Source: Flavobacteriales bacterium (lineage in GTDB: Bacteria; Bacteroidota; Bacteroidia; Flavobacteriales; Flavobacteriaceae). Taken from it: a DNA stretch of 64,000 nt. Positions 1 through 8,900 of this stretch are shown in pieces. The notes below the pieces were generated by a model, which saw only the letters and a list, made by a program, of their open reading frames with translations, had not been told where the DNA came from and did not search any database. Location of the stretch: assembly GCA_017303755.1 (NCBI GenBank), contig JAFLBS010000002.1, forward strand, positions 310,001-374,000, given 5' to 3'. Numbering within the stretch: position 1 is the first letter of the stretch; every line of letters begins with the position of its first letter. A program made the translations under genes and the position numbers.

Positions 1-23
1 TGAGTTTAGTTCAGATTTCAACG

Positions 24-56
24 AAAAAGGAGTCGCGTAATGCGATTCCTTTTTTA
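24..56. terminator. Bidirectional hairpin terminator
   Basis: An A-rich arm, the stem GGAGTCGC / GCGATTCC (one G-T pair) with a short GTAA-type loop, and a T-run form an intrinsic terminator. It lies directly after the oxyR stop on the minus strand. It can also end a gene lying left of the window, whose own stop may be the TGA at position 1. Confidence 0.75.
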
Positions 57-995
57 TTTTACTGTTTTCGGACTTACGATTTGAACATTGTTAAAGACAA
101 TTGCCCCTTTTACAACTCCAGCAATAGTGCTTCTCAAAGCATCAATGATGTGGATTTTCAACTCGCTTTTTGGGTAAATCAAACTGACTTCACGAGCTGG
201 TTTTGGTTCGCTAAAATGTCGTAGCTTAACTTGATCTTTCTCCTTTAAATCCAATGTATGTAAATAAGGTAAAAGAGTAGTTCCCAAACCTTCATCGGCC
301 AATTTGATTAAGGTTTCAAAACTGCCACTTTCCAATTGAAAATGATTGTGTTCCGAATTTTTACTATTTCTACACAGGTTCAAAACACTGTCTCTAAAAC
401 AATGTCCGTCTTGCAATAGCAAAATTTCATCCAAATTCAAATCGTCAATTGTGATTTCTTTTTTGTTGTAATTGTTATGATTTTCTGGAATGTACGCCAC
501 AAAAGGTTCAAAATACAACACTACTTCTTTTATTTTCTCTTCATTCAAAGGTGTTGCTGCAATCGCCGCATCTAAATGACCATTGTTGAGTTTGAAGATA
601 ATATCTTCCGTATTTAACTCTTCAATAATCAATTTAACCTTCGGGTATTTTTTGATGAAATTATTCAAAAACATCGGTAATAATGTGGGCATTATCGTCG
701 GTATAATTCCCAATCGAAATTCGCCACCAATAAACCCTTTTTGTTGATGTACTATATCTTGAATACGATCAGCTTCATTTACAATATTCTTCGCCTGATT
801 CACAATTTTCTGACCAATTTCAGTCAACTGAATGGGTTTCTTGGTTCGATCAAAAATCTGAATGCTGAGTTCTTCCTCTACTTTTTGAATTTGCATGCTT
901 AAAGTAGGTTGCGTTACAAAACATTTTTCGGCGGCTAAAGTGAAATTTTTATGTTCGGCTACAGCCAATACATACTGAAGTTGGGTAATTGTCAT
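54..995 (-). CDS. oxyR: OxyR, peroxide-sensing LysR-family regulator
   Basis: A 313-residue LysR-type regulator. The N-terminal winged helix-turn-helix (about residues 1-60, with TLAAEKCFVTQPTLS) is followed by a substrate-binding-like sensor domain. Two cysteines in GHCFRDSVLNLC fall at residues 199 and 208, the same numbers as the redox pair of E. coli OxyR, so H2O2 sensing by a reversible disulfide is very likely. The reading frame opens 13 codons further upstream, but MTITQLQYVL is the normal LysR start, and a TATCTTTG box lies in the extra stretch. It is divergent from dps, a classic OxyR target. Confidence 0.95.
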   Translation of the reverse strand: MTITQLQYVLAVAEHKNFTLAAEKCFVTQPTLSMQIQKVEEELSIQIFDRTKKPIQLTEIGQKIVNQAKNIVNEADRIQDIVHQQKGFIGGEFRLGIIPTIMPTLLPMFLNNFIKKYPKVKLIIEELNTEDIIFKLNNGHLDAAIAATPLNEEKIKEVVLYFEPFVAYIPENHNNYNKKEITIDDLNLDEILLLQDGHCFRDSVLNLCRNSKNSEHNHFQLESGSFETLIKLADEGLGTTLLPYLHTLDLKEKDQVKLRHFSEPKPAREVSLIYPKSELKIHIIDALRSTIAGVVKGAIVFNNVQIVSPKTVK

Positions 996-999
996 TTGA

Positions 1000-1096
1000 A
1001 TAGTAAAATTTGATGCAAAGATAAAAACTATCAATTTAATTTATAGTAAAATCTGACTTTTTATTCAGAAATTTGTGTAGAAAAAAATAGTAAAAT
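1000..1096. promoter_or_regulatory. Three direct ATAGTAAAAT repeats between oxyR and dps
   Basis: The decamer ATAGTAAAAT starts at 1000, 1043 and 1087, so spacing is 43-44 bp (about four helical turns). A fourth copy starts at 1574, just after dps. The copies span the whole oxyR-dps intergenic region. They could be half-sites for OxyR or another regulator of dps, but low complexity in AT-rich DNA is an alternative. Confidence 0.35.
1016..1023 (-). promoter_or_regulatory. Candidate -7 box of oxyR
   Basis: Read on the minus strand this is TATCTTTG, matching TAnnTTTG. No TTG lies at the expected 19-20 bp, which fits a weak or activator-dependent promoter. It sits about 20 bp before the chosen oxyR start. 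Confidence 0.45.
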
Positions 1097-1097
1097 C

Positions 1098-1577
1098 ATG
1101 AAACTAAATAATATCGGATTACCCCAAAAAGAAGCTGAGATTGTAGCAGCCGAATTGAATATATTATTGGCAAATTTTCAAGTATATTATCAAAATTTAA
1201 GAGGTTTACATTGGAACATACGTGGAAAACGATTCTTTGATTTGCATTTGAAATTTGAAGAATTATATAACGATAGTCAGCTAAAAATCGACTTAATAGC
1301 AGAACGAGTTTTGACTCTTGACGGAATTCCGTTGCATACTTTTGAAGATTACATCAAATACAACAAATTAGAAATTGGAAAAAACATTAATAATGATGAA
1401 AGAGCCATTGAACTGATTTTGCAATCGTTGATGCAATTACTAAAAATAGAGCGTGTGATTCTCAAAAAAGCCAGTGAAATAGAGGATGAAGGAACCACTT
1501 CAATGATGAGCGATTTTATTGTAGAGCAAGAAAAAACGATTTGGATGATGAAAGCATGGCTCGAAACAGAATTATAG
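1098..1577 (+). CDS. dps: Dps, DNA-protecting ferritin-like protein
   Basis: A 159-residue protein with the usual Dps length. Dps forms a 12-subunit cage that oxidises Fe(II) with H2O2 and stores the iron, limiting Fenton damage to DNA. The inter-subunit ferroxidase ligands are visible as H38, H50, D65 and E69, and their spacing (12, 15, 4) equals the Listeria Dps set H31/H43/D58/E62. The motif LHWNIRGKRFFDLH is diagnostic. It is divergent from oxyR, so peroxide induction is expected, and it is followed by a hairpin terminator. Confidence 0.95.
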   Translation: MKLNNIGLPQKEAEIVAAELNILLANFQVYYQNLRGLHWNIRGKRFFDLHLKFEELYNDSQLKIDLIAERVLTLDGIPLHTFEDYIKYNKLEIGKNINNDERAIELILQSLMQLLKIERVILKKASEIEDEGTTSMMSDFIVEQEKTIWMMKAWLETEL

Positions 1578-1601
1578 TAAAATAATTGTTAAAAAATAAA
1601 T

Positions 1602-1638
1602 AAATAGCTTTTTATTACTGTAATGAAAAGCTATTTTT
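1602..1638 (+). terminator. Terminator after dps
   Basis: AAATAGCTTTT pairs with AAAAGCTATTT around a 13-nt loop and runs into T's. An in-frame ATG at 1623 lies inside this hairpin, which argues that the next gene starts later, at 1644. Confidence 0.6.
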
Positions 1639-1643
1639 GCGAT

Positions 1644-1931
1644 ATGAAGTTAATAGCTCGATTCATATTATTCATTTTTGTGGCTTTTCTTTCGACACCT
1701 ACTATAGTTACGTTGATTGAAAAGAATACGGATGTATCGATGTTTTATAACTTTGCTGAAGAAGAAAACCATAAAGACATTAAACAGATTAAAGCTGATT
1801 TAAGTCTAGGTTTCGATTATCCTTTTATTGAGTTACGACAAGATCGCGATTCAAAAATTACTTCAAAAAACTTACTACGTCATGACAACATCGCGGATGA
1901 AATCTTCATTCCGCCACCCGAATTAATTTAA
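1644..1931 (+). CDS. Small exported or membrane protein of unknown function
   Basis: A 95-residue protein. It opens with a lysine and a hydrophobic stretch (LIARFILFIFVAFLSTPTIVTLI, about residues 3-25) that could be a signal sequence or single membrane anchor. A polar, acidic middle and a proline-rich end (IFIPPPELI) follow. I recognise no domain. It lies immediately upstream of the SulP gene on the same strand, so it may belong to the carbon or anion transport module, but that is inferred from position only. An earlier in-frame ATG at 1623 lies in the dps terminator hairpin, so the later start is preferred. Confidence 0.6.
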   Translation: MKLIARFILFIFVAFLSTPTIVTLIEKNTDVSMFYNFAEEENHKDIKQIKADLSLGFDYPFIELRQDRDSKITSKNLLRHDNIADEIFIPPPELI

Positions 1932-1944
1932 TACTGCATTTTTT

Positions 1945-1970
1945 GAATGTTCGCTTTTGCGAATTCTTTT
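1945..1970 (+). terminator. Weak hairpin before the SulP gene
   Basis: TTCGC-TTTT-GCGAA followed by TTCTTTTT resembles a short intrinsic terminator or attenuator between the small gene and the SulP gene. The stem is only 5 bp (slightly more with outer pairs). Confidence 0.35.
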
Positions 1971-1992
1971 TAGTATTAAATTATTTTATGGT

Positions 1993-3768
1993 ATGACAAA
2001 AAAAATCAATCTTTTTGCTAACCTTAAGTCTGATTTCGCATCAGGTTTAGTGGTTTTTTTAGTGGCTTTGCCGCTGTGTCTCGGAATTGCATTAGCAAGT
2101 GGAGCACCTTTGTTTTCTGGAATTATTTCGGGAGTTGTGGGCGGAATAGTAGTCGGTTACTTAAGCCAATCGCATTTAAGTGTTTCGGGTCCAGCCGCAG
2201 GTTTAACAGCCATCGTTTTAACAGCAATAACCGATTTAGGAGCTTTCAATATCTTTTTGCTCGCAGTGTTGATTGCCGGAATTATTCAATTAATTCTAGG
2301 TTTTATTAAAGCGGGAACAATCTCCAATTATTTTCCAAATAATGTTATAGAAGGAATGTTAGCTGGTATTGGTGTAATCATCATACTCAAACAGATTCCA
2401 CATGCTTTTGGCTATGATGCTGATTATGAAGGAGACGAGTCATTTATGCAACAAGATGGTAAAAACACTTTTTCTGAACTGTTTGATTTAGTCAATCATA
2501 TTGATATGGGTGCAATAATTATAGCAACTTTATCATTGTTAATTCTAATACTGTGGCCGAAAGTTGATGCACTAAGAAAAATTAAATTGGTTCCTCCAGC
2601 TCTTGTTGCAGTAATTGTGAGTGTTGTTTTAAACGAGTTCTTTATTCGTACAGGCTCACCTTTTGCAATAGGAAGCGAACATTTAGTAAGTCTACCTGTT
2701 CCATCAACATTAGACGAATTTAAGAACATTGTGGTTCTTCCAGATTTTACTGCTATAACCAATCCAAAGGTATGGATTGTAGCTGTTACCATTGCCATTG
2801 TTGCATCAATTGAAACACTTCTTTGTATTGAAGCTGCCGATCGAATGGACGTTCAAAAGCGTTATACTAATACAAACGTTGAGTTAAAAGCTCAAGGAGT
2901 TGGAAATATTGTAAGTTCGTTGTTGGGAGGTTTACCAATGACTTCTGTTGTAGTAAGAACATCCGCAAATAGTGCCGCTGGTGCAAAATCAAAGATGTCT
3001 GCTATTATTCATGGAGCTTTACTATTAATCAGTGTATTGGCTATTCCAGCGATTTTAAATAAAATTCCACTGGCAACTTTGGCAGCTGTACTTCTTTTAG
3101 TTGGATATAAATTAGCAGTGCCAAATATCAAACACTTTGCACATTACATGCCAAAAGCAGTTAACTTTTTAGTACTTGCTATAGTGGTTCTGATTGTTGT
3201 AATCAAGAACAATTCTGAAAATTTAAATCTAATAATTGCGGTATCTTCGGTTGTAGTTGTAGTGTTAGCTTATGTAGTTTACAAATGGTACAAAGACGTT
3301 GATTTTTCAAAAATAGCTAATCGAAATCAATATTTATATTTCCCATTTTTTGCCACAACAATAGCAGTTGTATTTACTGATTTGTTAAAAGGAGTTGCTT
3401 TGGGAATGATTATTAGTATTGTCTTTGTGCTTAAAGGAAACATGAAGCGAGCTTACAATTTCAGAAAGGAACAATACCATGATGGCGATATTATTCATAT
3501 AGATTTGGCTCAAGAAGTTTCGTTTTTAAACAAAGCAGCAATTAAATCAACTTTGGCATCGATACCAGAAAATTCGACAGTTATAATCAATGCGTCTGAC
3601 ACGGTTTACATTGCTCATGATGTGTTGGATTTAATCAAGGAATTCAAAAAGATACGTTCAAAAGAAGAAAATATTAAAGTGAAATTAGTCGGTTTCAAAA
3701 AAGCATACGATTTAGTGAACACAGGTGATGAAGAAAAACATGTTTTTGTTGAAACAAAAATTAAATAA
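1993..3768 (+). CDS. SulP-family anion (probably bicarbonate) transporter
   Basis: A 591-residue SLC26/SulP permease. The N-terminal two thirds is highly hydrophobic with the family signature around VSGPAAGLTAIV and later MTSVVVRTSANSAAGAKSK. The end (about residues 480-591) is a soluble STAS-like domain. The family moves sulfate, bicarbonate or other anions by Na+ symport or exchange. The next gene is a carbonic anhydrase and dabAB follow, so bicarbonate is the best-supported substrate (inference). The start MTKKINLFANLKSD is preferred over an upstream frame extension because it gives the usual short cytoplasmic N-terminus. Confidence 0.85.
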   Translation: MTKKINLFANLKSDFASGLVVFLVALPLCLGIALASGAPLFSGIISGVVGGIVVGYLSQSHLSVSGPAAGLTAIVLTAITDLGAFNIFLLAVLIAGIIQLILGFIKAGTISNYFPNNVIEGMLAGIGVIIILKQIPHAFGYDADYEGDESFMQQDGKNTFSELFDLVNHIDMGAIIIATLSLLILILWPKVDALRKIKLVPPALVAVIVSVVLNEFFIRTGSPFAIGSEHLVSLPVPSTLDEFKNIVVLPDFTAITNPKVWIVAVTIAIVASIETLLCIEAADRMDVQKRYTNTNVELKAQGVGNIVSSLLGGLPMTSVVVRTSANSAAGAKSKMSAIIHGALLLISVLAIPAILNKIPLATLAAVLLLVGYKLAVPNIKHFAHYMPKAVNFLVLAIVVLIVVIKNNSENLNLIIAVSSVVVVVLAYVVYKWYKDVDFSKIANRNQYLYFPFFATTIAVVFTDLLKGVALGMIISIVFVLKGNMKRAYNFRKEQYHDGDIIHIDLAQEVSFLNKAAIKSTLASIPENSTVIINASDTVYIAHDVLDLIKEFKKIRSKEENIKVKLVGFKKAYDLVNTGDEEKHVFVETKIK

Positions 3769-3790
3769 AAATCCATTAAAAAATTAAAAA

Positions 3791-4474
3791 ATGAAAACTC
3801 TAAATAAAGAATTACAAGCACAGATTACGCCAAGAAAAGCGTTAGAATTATTACAAGAAGGAAACAAACGATTCATTAGCAATTTAAAAGCGCACCGAAA
3901 TTTACTTGAGCAAGTAAATGAAACTAGTGACGGTCAATGGCCGTTTGCTACTATCTTAAGTTGTATTGATAGTAGAACTTCGGCCGAATTGATTTTTGAT
4001 CAAGGTTTGGGAGATGTTTTCTCGGTGCGAATTGCTGGAAACATTGTCAATACCGATATTTTAGGAAGTATGGAATTTGCCTGTAAAGTGGCAGGTTCTA
4101 AATTGATTGTGGTGTTAGGTCACAGCAAATGTGGAGCGGTAAAAGGCGCTTGTGATCATGTAGAAATGGGTAATTTAACTGAATTATTATCCAAATTACA
4201 ACCAGCAGTATATCAGGAAAAAACCACTAAAGAAAATCGGACTTCTAAAAACGAACCTTTTGTTGAAAATGTGGCTAAAATCAACGTAAAACGCAATGTG
4301 AAAAACATCATTGAACGTAGTTTTATCTTAGAACAAATGGTTGAAAATGGCGAAATCGGAATCGTAGGTGCAATGCACAACATTGAAACCGGAAAAGTTA
4401 CTTTTTACGACGACGTAATGTACATTAAAGACGAACAAAACAAAGAATTTTCAGTAGCCGATTTACGACATTAA
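3791..4474 (+). CDS. Beta-class carbonic anhydrase
   Basis: A 227-residue cytoplasmic zinc enzyme interconverting CO2 and bicarbonate. The beta-class zinc ligands C58, D60 (in SCIDSRTSAE), H111 and C114 (in GHSKCGAVKGA) are present, with R62 completing the Asp-Arg dyad. No signal peptide is seen. It lies 22 bp after the SulP transporter gene and 10 bp before dabA, so these are probably one transcript. The likely role is to balance the bicarbonate pool delivered by the neighbouring transporters. Confidence 0.95.
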   Translation: MKTLNKELQAQITPRKALELLQEGNKRFISNLKAHRNLLEQVNETSDGQWPFATILSCIDSRTSAELIFDQGLGDVFSVRIAGNIVNTDILGSMEFACKVAGSKLIVVLGHSKCGAVKGACDHVEMGNLTELLSKLQPAVYQEKTTKENRTSKNEPFVENVAKINVKRNVKNIIERSFILEQMVENGEIGIVGAMHNIETGKVTFYDDVMYIKDEQNKEFSVADLRH

Positions 4475-4484
4475 TTCATAGTCT

Positions 4485-7025
4485 ATGACACAACACACTT
4501 TTGATGAACAGCACGTTTTGCATGAATTAAAGCATTATTTGCCTACGCAAACTCCGCTGAAAGATTTCATACATCATAATTCATTGCACGCGTTTCAGTA
4601 CATGAAATTTTACGATGCTATTTTCAAATCATCAAAAGTGTTTGGTCATCAGGCAACTATGTCGATTTTAGATTATAGAAAACTATACGAAATTGGTAGA
4701 ATTCGACCTGAAATAGTAGAAAACACCATTCAAAACAGAAAAGGAAATAATTCTCTTGAAGTATGGAAAACCAATCTTCTATCGAAAGAATACGACGATC
4801 ATAACGACCAACGCATAGGTAAATTAAGAGCCTATTGGAAGCAAAACTACCACATCGATTTAGACAATTCAGTTCAACCGTTTCTCTTTCGATTTTTGTG
4901 CAGTTACCTCGATCAAGGTATTTCTATTTGGGATTTTCCAATCGGAAATAAAGGCTTTTTACAATCCATCAGAGTATTAGAAAAAAACAATTACTCAAGC
5001 GTTTTTAAAACTAAGCGAGCTCAGAAATTACTTTTTCAAGACGGAATATCCATTACAGATTTACTACAAATTGTGGTCGGAAATGAAGCCTATTTCGAAC
5101 AATATCTTTTCGATCAACAATTCAGTCACCGCGGCTGGAGTGGTTTAATTGCAAGTGTTGAAACACATCCGGAAACACTTTTGAGTCCGAAGAAAATTTC
5201 ACTTCACGATTTAATTCTCTTCGAATTACTACTCGAAATAGATAATTTAGATCATGAATTGGGATCGAATTGGAAACCCATTTCCGAGACAACTTCTGAA
5301 CTACCAATTGATTTATTTGCCGAAGTAGAAAATACCGAGTTTCAAGAAGTACTCAAAATTTGGCAAGATGCTTTTGAATGGAGTTATTACGATGAAGTAT
5401 TGGCTGGAATTCAACAATTAAGTCGTTCGAAGCGGAAAAAAGAAAAATCAGAAACTCCACCCAAATCTTTTCAAGCACTATTTTGTATTGATGAGCGCGA
5501 AGATAGTATTCGCCGTCACATCGAAAGCATCGATCGAAATTCAGAAACCTTTGGAACTCCTGGTTTTTTTAGTGTTGAATTTTACTTTCAGGCTTTTGGC
5601 GCTAAGTTTTATGATAAATTGTGTCCTGCGCCAGTCACTCCCAAATACCTTATTAAAGAGTACGATGTTACCGATGAACGTAAACACGATTTACTCTACA
5701 CTAATAAAACACATCAATTGGCGACTGGATTTTTGAGTGCTATTGTGTTCGGATTCTGGTCTGCATTTCGATTAGTAAAAAATCTGTTTTTTCCTCATAA
5801 AAGTCCGGCTATTTCCAACGCTTTTCTTCACATGAATGCGGAAGGAAAATTAACAGTTGAAAATAAAGACGTAAACGACATCGAAAACAACCTTCAAATT
5901 GGTTTTACTGTCGATGAAATGGCTACGCGAGTGGCGAGTTTACTCAACGGAATTGCTCTAACCAAAAACTTTGCACCAATCGTTTATGTCGTTGCTCACG
6001 GAAGTAGTAGCGCCAATAATCCGCATCACGGAGCACACGATTGTGGTGCTTGTAGCGGTCGTCCAGGTTCAGTAAATGCTCGCGTTTTTGCCTTAATGGC
6101 GAATAACAAAAAAGTGCGTGAGGTATTAAAAAATAACGGAATTGTCATTCCAAATACAACTCAATTTATAGGTGCTTTACACGATACAGCAGCCGATGAA
6201 ATTGAATTTTATGATGTGGATACCTTAAGTGCCGAAAATGCTGAACGTCATTTGAAAAATTACCAAACATTTGACGATGCACTCGATTTGAATGCGAAAG
6301 AACGCTCGCGCCGTTTTGCTTCAATTGACACCAAAGGAAACATCAAAAAGGTTAGAAAAGCAATTAAAGAACGTTCGGTTTCGTTGTTTGAACCGCGTCC
6401 AGAATTGGGCCACGGAACCAATACATTGTGTGTGGTGGGAAAACGCGAATTGACCAAAGGAATTTTCCTCGATCGTAGAGCATTCCTCAATTCCTACGAT
6501 TATAAAACCGATTTAGACGGCACTTTTTTAACAGGAATTATGAAACCATTGGGTCCAGTTTGTGGCGGAATCAATTTAGAATATTATTTCTCACGCGTTG
6601 ATAATTACAAATTGGGCGCTGGAACCAAATTACCTCATAATGTAATGGGACTTTTTGGTGTGGCCAACAGTAGCGATGGCGATTTGCGTCCGGGTTTACC
6701 TTGGCAGATGATTGAAGTTCACGATCCTGTTCGCCTAATGATAATTGTAGAACATTTCCCAGAAGTTGTTTTAAAAGTGATTCAATCCGTTCCCGAAATG
6801 TACGAATGGTTCATCAATGAATGGGTACATCTGTCAGTTATTAACCCAGAAACAGATGAGTTGTTTTATTTTAAAGAAGGCCAGTTTATACCGTATCAAC
6901 CAATGACCAATCAAATTCATTTCTTTAAAGACGTTCACACGCTTTTAGAAGATGCTAAAGAAATGGAAACGAATCATATTTCGCACGCAACACAAGAAAA
7001 TTTACCAATCTACTTTTACGAATAA
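4485..7025 (+). CDS. dabA: DabA, zinc subunit of an inorganic carbon pump (UPF0753/DUF2309)
   Basis: An 846-residue DUF2309 protein, typical length. DabA is a cytoplasmic-face, beta-carbonic-anhydrase-like subunit that works with a proton-channel membrane partner (DabB) to take up CO2/bicarbonate. The zinc ligands are visible: C334 and D336 in FCIDERED, H505 in VVAHGSSS and C520 in HDCGAC. The H-to-C spacing of 15 equals that of the characterised Halothiobacillus DabA (H524/C539). It is followed after 3 bp by dabB. An autotroph-type pump in a flavobacterium probably feeds anaplerotic carboxylation or growth at low CO2. Confidence 0.92.
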   Translation: MTQHTFDEQHVLHELKHYLPTQTPLKDFIHHNSLHAFQYMKFYDAIFKSSKVFGHQATMSILDYRKLYEIGRIRPEIVENTIQNRKGNNSLEVWKTNLLSKEYDDHNDQRIGKLRAYWKQNYHIDLDNSVQPFLFRFLCSYLDQGISIWDFPIGNKGFLQSIRVLEKNNYSSVFKTKRAQKLLFQDGISITDLLQIVVGNEAYFEQYLFDQQFSHRGWSGLIASVETHPETLLSPKKISLHDLILFELLLEIDNLDHELGSNWKPISETTSELPIDLFAEVENTEFQEVLKIWQDAFEWSYYDEVLAGIQQLSRSKRKKEKSETPPKSFQALFCIDEREDSIRRHIESIDRNSETFGTPGFFSVEFYFQAFGAKFYDKLCPAPVTPKYLIKEYDVTDERKHDLLYTNKTHQLATGFLSAIVFGFWSAFRLVKNLFFPHKSPAISNAFLHMNAEGKLTVENKDVNDIENNLQIGFTVDEMATRVASLLNGIALTKNFAPIVYVVAHGSSSANNPHHGAHDCGACSGRPGSVNARVFALMANNKKVREVLKNNGIVIPNTTQFIGALHDTAADEIEFYDVDTLSAENAERHLKNYQTFDDALDLNAKERSRRFASIDTKGNIKKVRKAIKERSVSLFEPRPELGHGTNTLCVVGKRELTKGIFLDRRAFLNSYDYKTDLDGTFLTGIMKPLGPVCGGINLEYYFSRVDNYKLGAGTKLPHNVMGLFGVANSSDGDLRPGLPWQMIEVHDPVRLMIIVEHFPEVVLKVIQSVPEMYEWFINEWVHLSVINPETDELFYFKEGQFIPYQPMTNQIHFFKDVHTLLEDAKEMETNHISHATQENLPIYFYE

Positions 7026-7028
7026 TAT

Positions 7029-8900
7029 ATGGAACAGTTATTACAATTCTTTATTTTACTGCCATTAGTAGGGTTTTTGGTGAGTTTATTTTTTAAAAAT
7101 CGGAATGAAAACGCACTTGCAGGAATCGCAATTACTACAGTCGGAATTCAATTAGTTGCCTTAATTGTTTTTGTTGTGTCGTGGATTTCAGATGGTTCTC
7201 ATCTACTAAATATCAAACATTTTACCTTTTATAAAGAAGGCAACATTGAAATTTTTATCGATTTATTTTTTGATAAAATCACAGCTGTTTTTGCATTAGT
7301 TGGAACGATAATTACTTTTTTAGTTGCTATTTTCAGTCGATTTTACTTGCACAGAGACAGCGGTTTTAAACGTTTTTTCACCACACTATTATTGTTTTTC
7401 TTTGCGTATTCATTAGTGATTTTTGCGGGGAATTTTGAAACACTTTTTGTGGGTTGGGAGTTTTTAGGAATTACTTCATTTTTACTAATTATCTTTTACA
7501 GAGATCGTTATTTGCCTGTAAAAAACGGATTGAAAACCATTTCGCTCTATCGTTTGGGTGATGTTTGCCTGATTTTAGCTTTGTGGATGAGTCACCATTT
7601 GTGGCACGAAAATATCACTTTTATACAGTTAAATGATCTGGATTTAGTTGTTTCTCATATTGAAGAACACAATTATTATGCATTGTTTATTGTTGTGATG
7701 ATTGTGCTAGCAGCAAGTATTAAATCGGCACAATTTCCTTTTTCATCATGGTTGCCACGCGCTATGGAAGGTCCAACAACATCGAGTGCGATTTTTTACG
7801 GTTCACTTTCGGCTCACATTGGTGTGTTTTTGTTGATGCGAACGTATCCGTATTGGGAAACTATTTTGAGTATCAAAGTTCTAATCATCAGCATTGGATT
7901 AATTACGGCCGTAATTGCTACTTTAATTGCTCGCGTACAATCGTCTGTTAAAACGCAAATTGCTTATGGCTCGATTGCACAAATCGGAATCATGTTCATC
8001 GAATTGGCTTTGGGTTGGCACGAATTGGCATTGATTCACTTTGCAGGAAATGCTTTTTTGCGAACGTATCAATTGTTAGTTTCACCTTCAGTTTTAGGTT
8101 ACCTAATTCACGATCAGTTTTTTAGTTATGTTCCAAAGCAATACGGAGCGAGAAGTTCATTCATCAATAAAGTATTCAATACCGTGTATTTGTTGAGTGT
8201 AAAAGAGTGGAACATGGATGCATTTCAGTTCAAGTATTTGTGGTCGCCATTCAAATGGACTGGAAGAAAATTACACTTTTTGAGCAATAAAACCGTACTA
8301 ATTTCTCTCACCATCATTTATGCCATCGGAATTTTAGCCTTTTTGAACGAAGAGGCAATTCCGAAGCAAATAGACGATTTGTTACACTTGTTTTTTGCTT
8401 TTATCGGAATGTTATTGATACTAAAATCATTCGCCAAACGCATTGATGCCATTATTGTTTGGTTGATGATAATTGGTAGTCAGTTCTACATTTTATTGTC
8501 AATTGCATTTTTAAATGACCAATATGAATTTGTTGAAATTGTATTGTATGTGAGTGGTTTGTCAATTGCAGCTCTGACAGGGTTTTACAGTTTATATAAA
8601 GTGAAATCAATTGAAAAACAAGTTGATTTAAACGATTTTTACGGTTACAATCACGATCATCCTAAATACGGATTTTTATTCTTATTATCGTGTTTGGCTT
8701 TTGTCGGATTACCGTTTACACCAACTTTTATCGGAGTAGATTTGATGTTCAATCACATTGATAAAGACGAATTTTTATTAACCGGAATTACAGCAATTAG
8801 CTTTTTGTTTATCGAAATTTCGGTATTGCGGATCTATGCTCGTTTATTTTTAGGTCCGAATAAAAAGCAAAATCACCCAATAGCGTATCGTTCTTCTTAA
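7029..8900 (+). CDS. dabB: DabB, NuoL-like membrane subunit of the carbon pump
   Basis: A 623-residue, multi-spanning protein of the NADH-quinone oxidoreductase chain 5 / MrpA-like proton-channel family. Hydrophobic segments run almost end to end, with family motifs such as FVGWEFLGITSFLLI and SAQFPFSSWLPRAMEGPT. A free-standing NuoL-like gene directly behind dabA is the defining DabB arrangement, in which proton flow energises CO2 hydration by DabA. No other nuo genes are nearby, which argues against complex I. Its end overlaps the stop of the convergent downstream gene by 4 bp. Confidence 0.9.
   Translation: MEQLLQFFILLPLVGFLVSLFFKNRNENALAGIAITTVGIQLVALIVFVVSWISDGSHLLNIKHFTFYKEGNIEIFIDLFFDKITAVFALVGTIITFLVAIFSRFYLHRDSGFKRFFTTLLLFFFAYSLVIFAGNFETLFVGWEFLGITSFLLIIFYRDRYLPVKNGLKTISLYRLGDVCLILALWMSHHLWHENITFIQLNDLDLVVSHIEEHNYYALFIVVMIVLAASIKSAQFPFSSWLPRAMEGPTTSSAIFYGSLSAHIGVFLLMRTYPYWETILSIKVLIISIGLITAVIATLIARVQSSVKTQIAYGSIAQIGIMFIELALGWHELALIHFAGNAFLRTYQLLVSPSVLGYLIHDQFFSYVPKQYGARSSFINKVFNTVYLLSVKEWNMDAFQFKYLWSPFKWTGRKLHFLSNKTVLISLTIIYAIGILAFLNEEAIPKQIDDLLHLFFAFIGMLLILKSFAKRIDAIIVWLMIIGSQFYILLSIAFLNDQYEFVEIVLYVSGLSIAALTGFYSLYKVKSIEKQVDLNDFYGYNHDHPKYGFLFLLSCLAFVGLPFTPTFIGVDLMFNHIDKDEFLLTGITAISFLFIEISVLRIYARLFLGPNKKQNHPIAYRSS

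Noticed and set aside
7029..8900. Complex I subunit NuoL
   Set aside because: No other nuo genes are adjacent and the gene follows dabA by 3 bp; the DabB assignment fits better.
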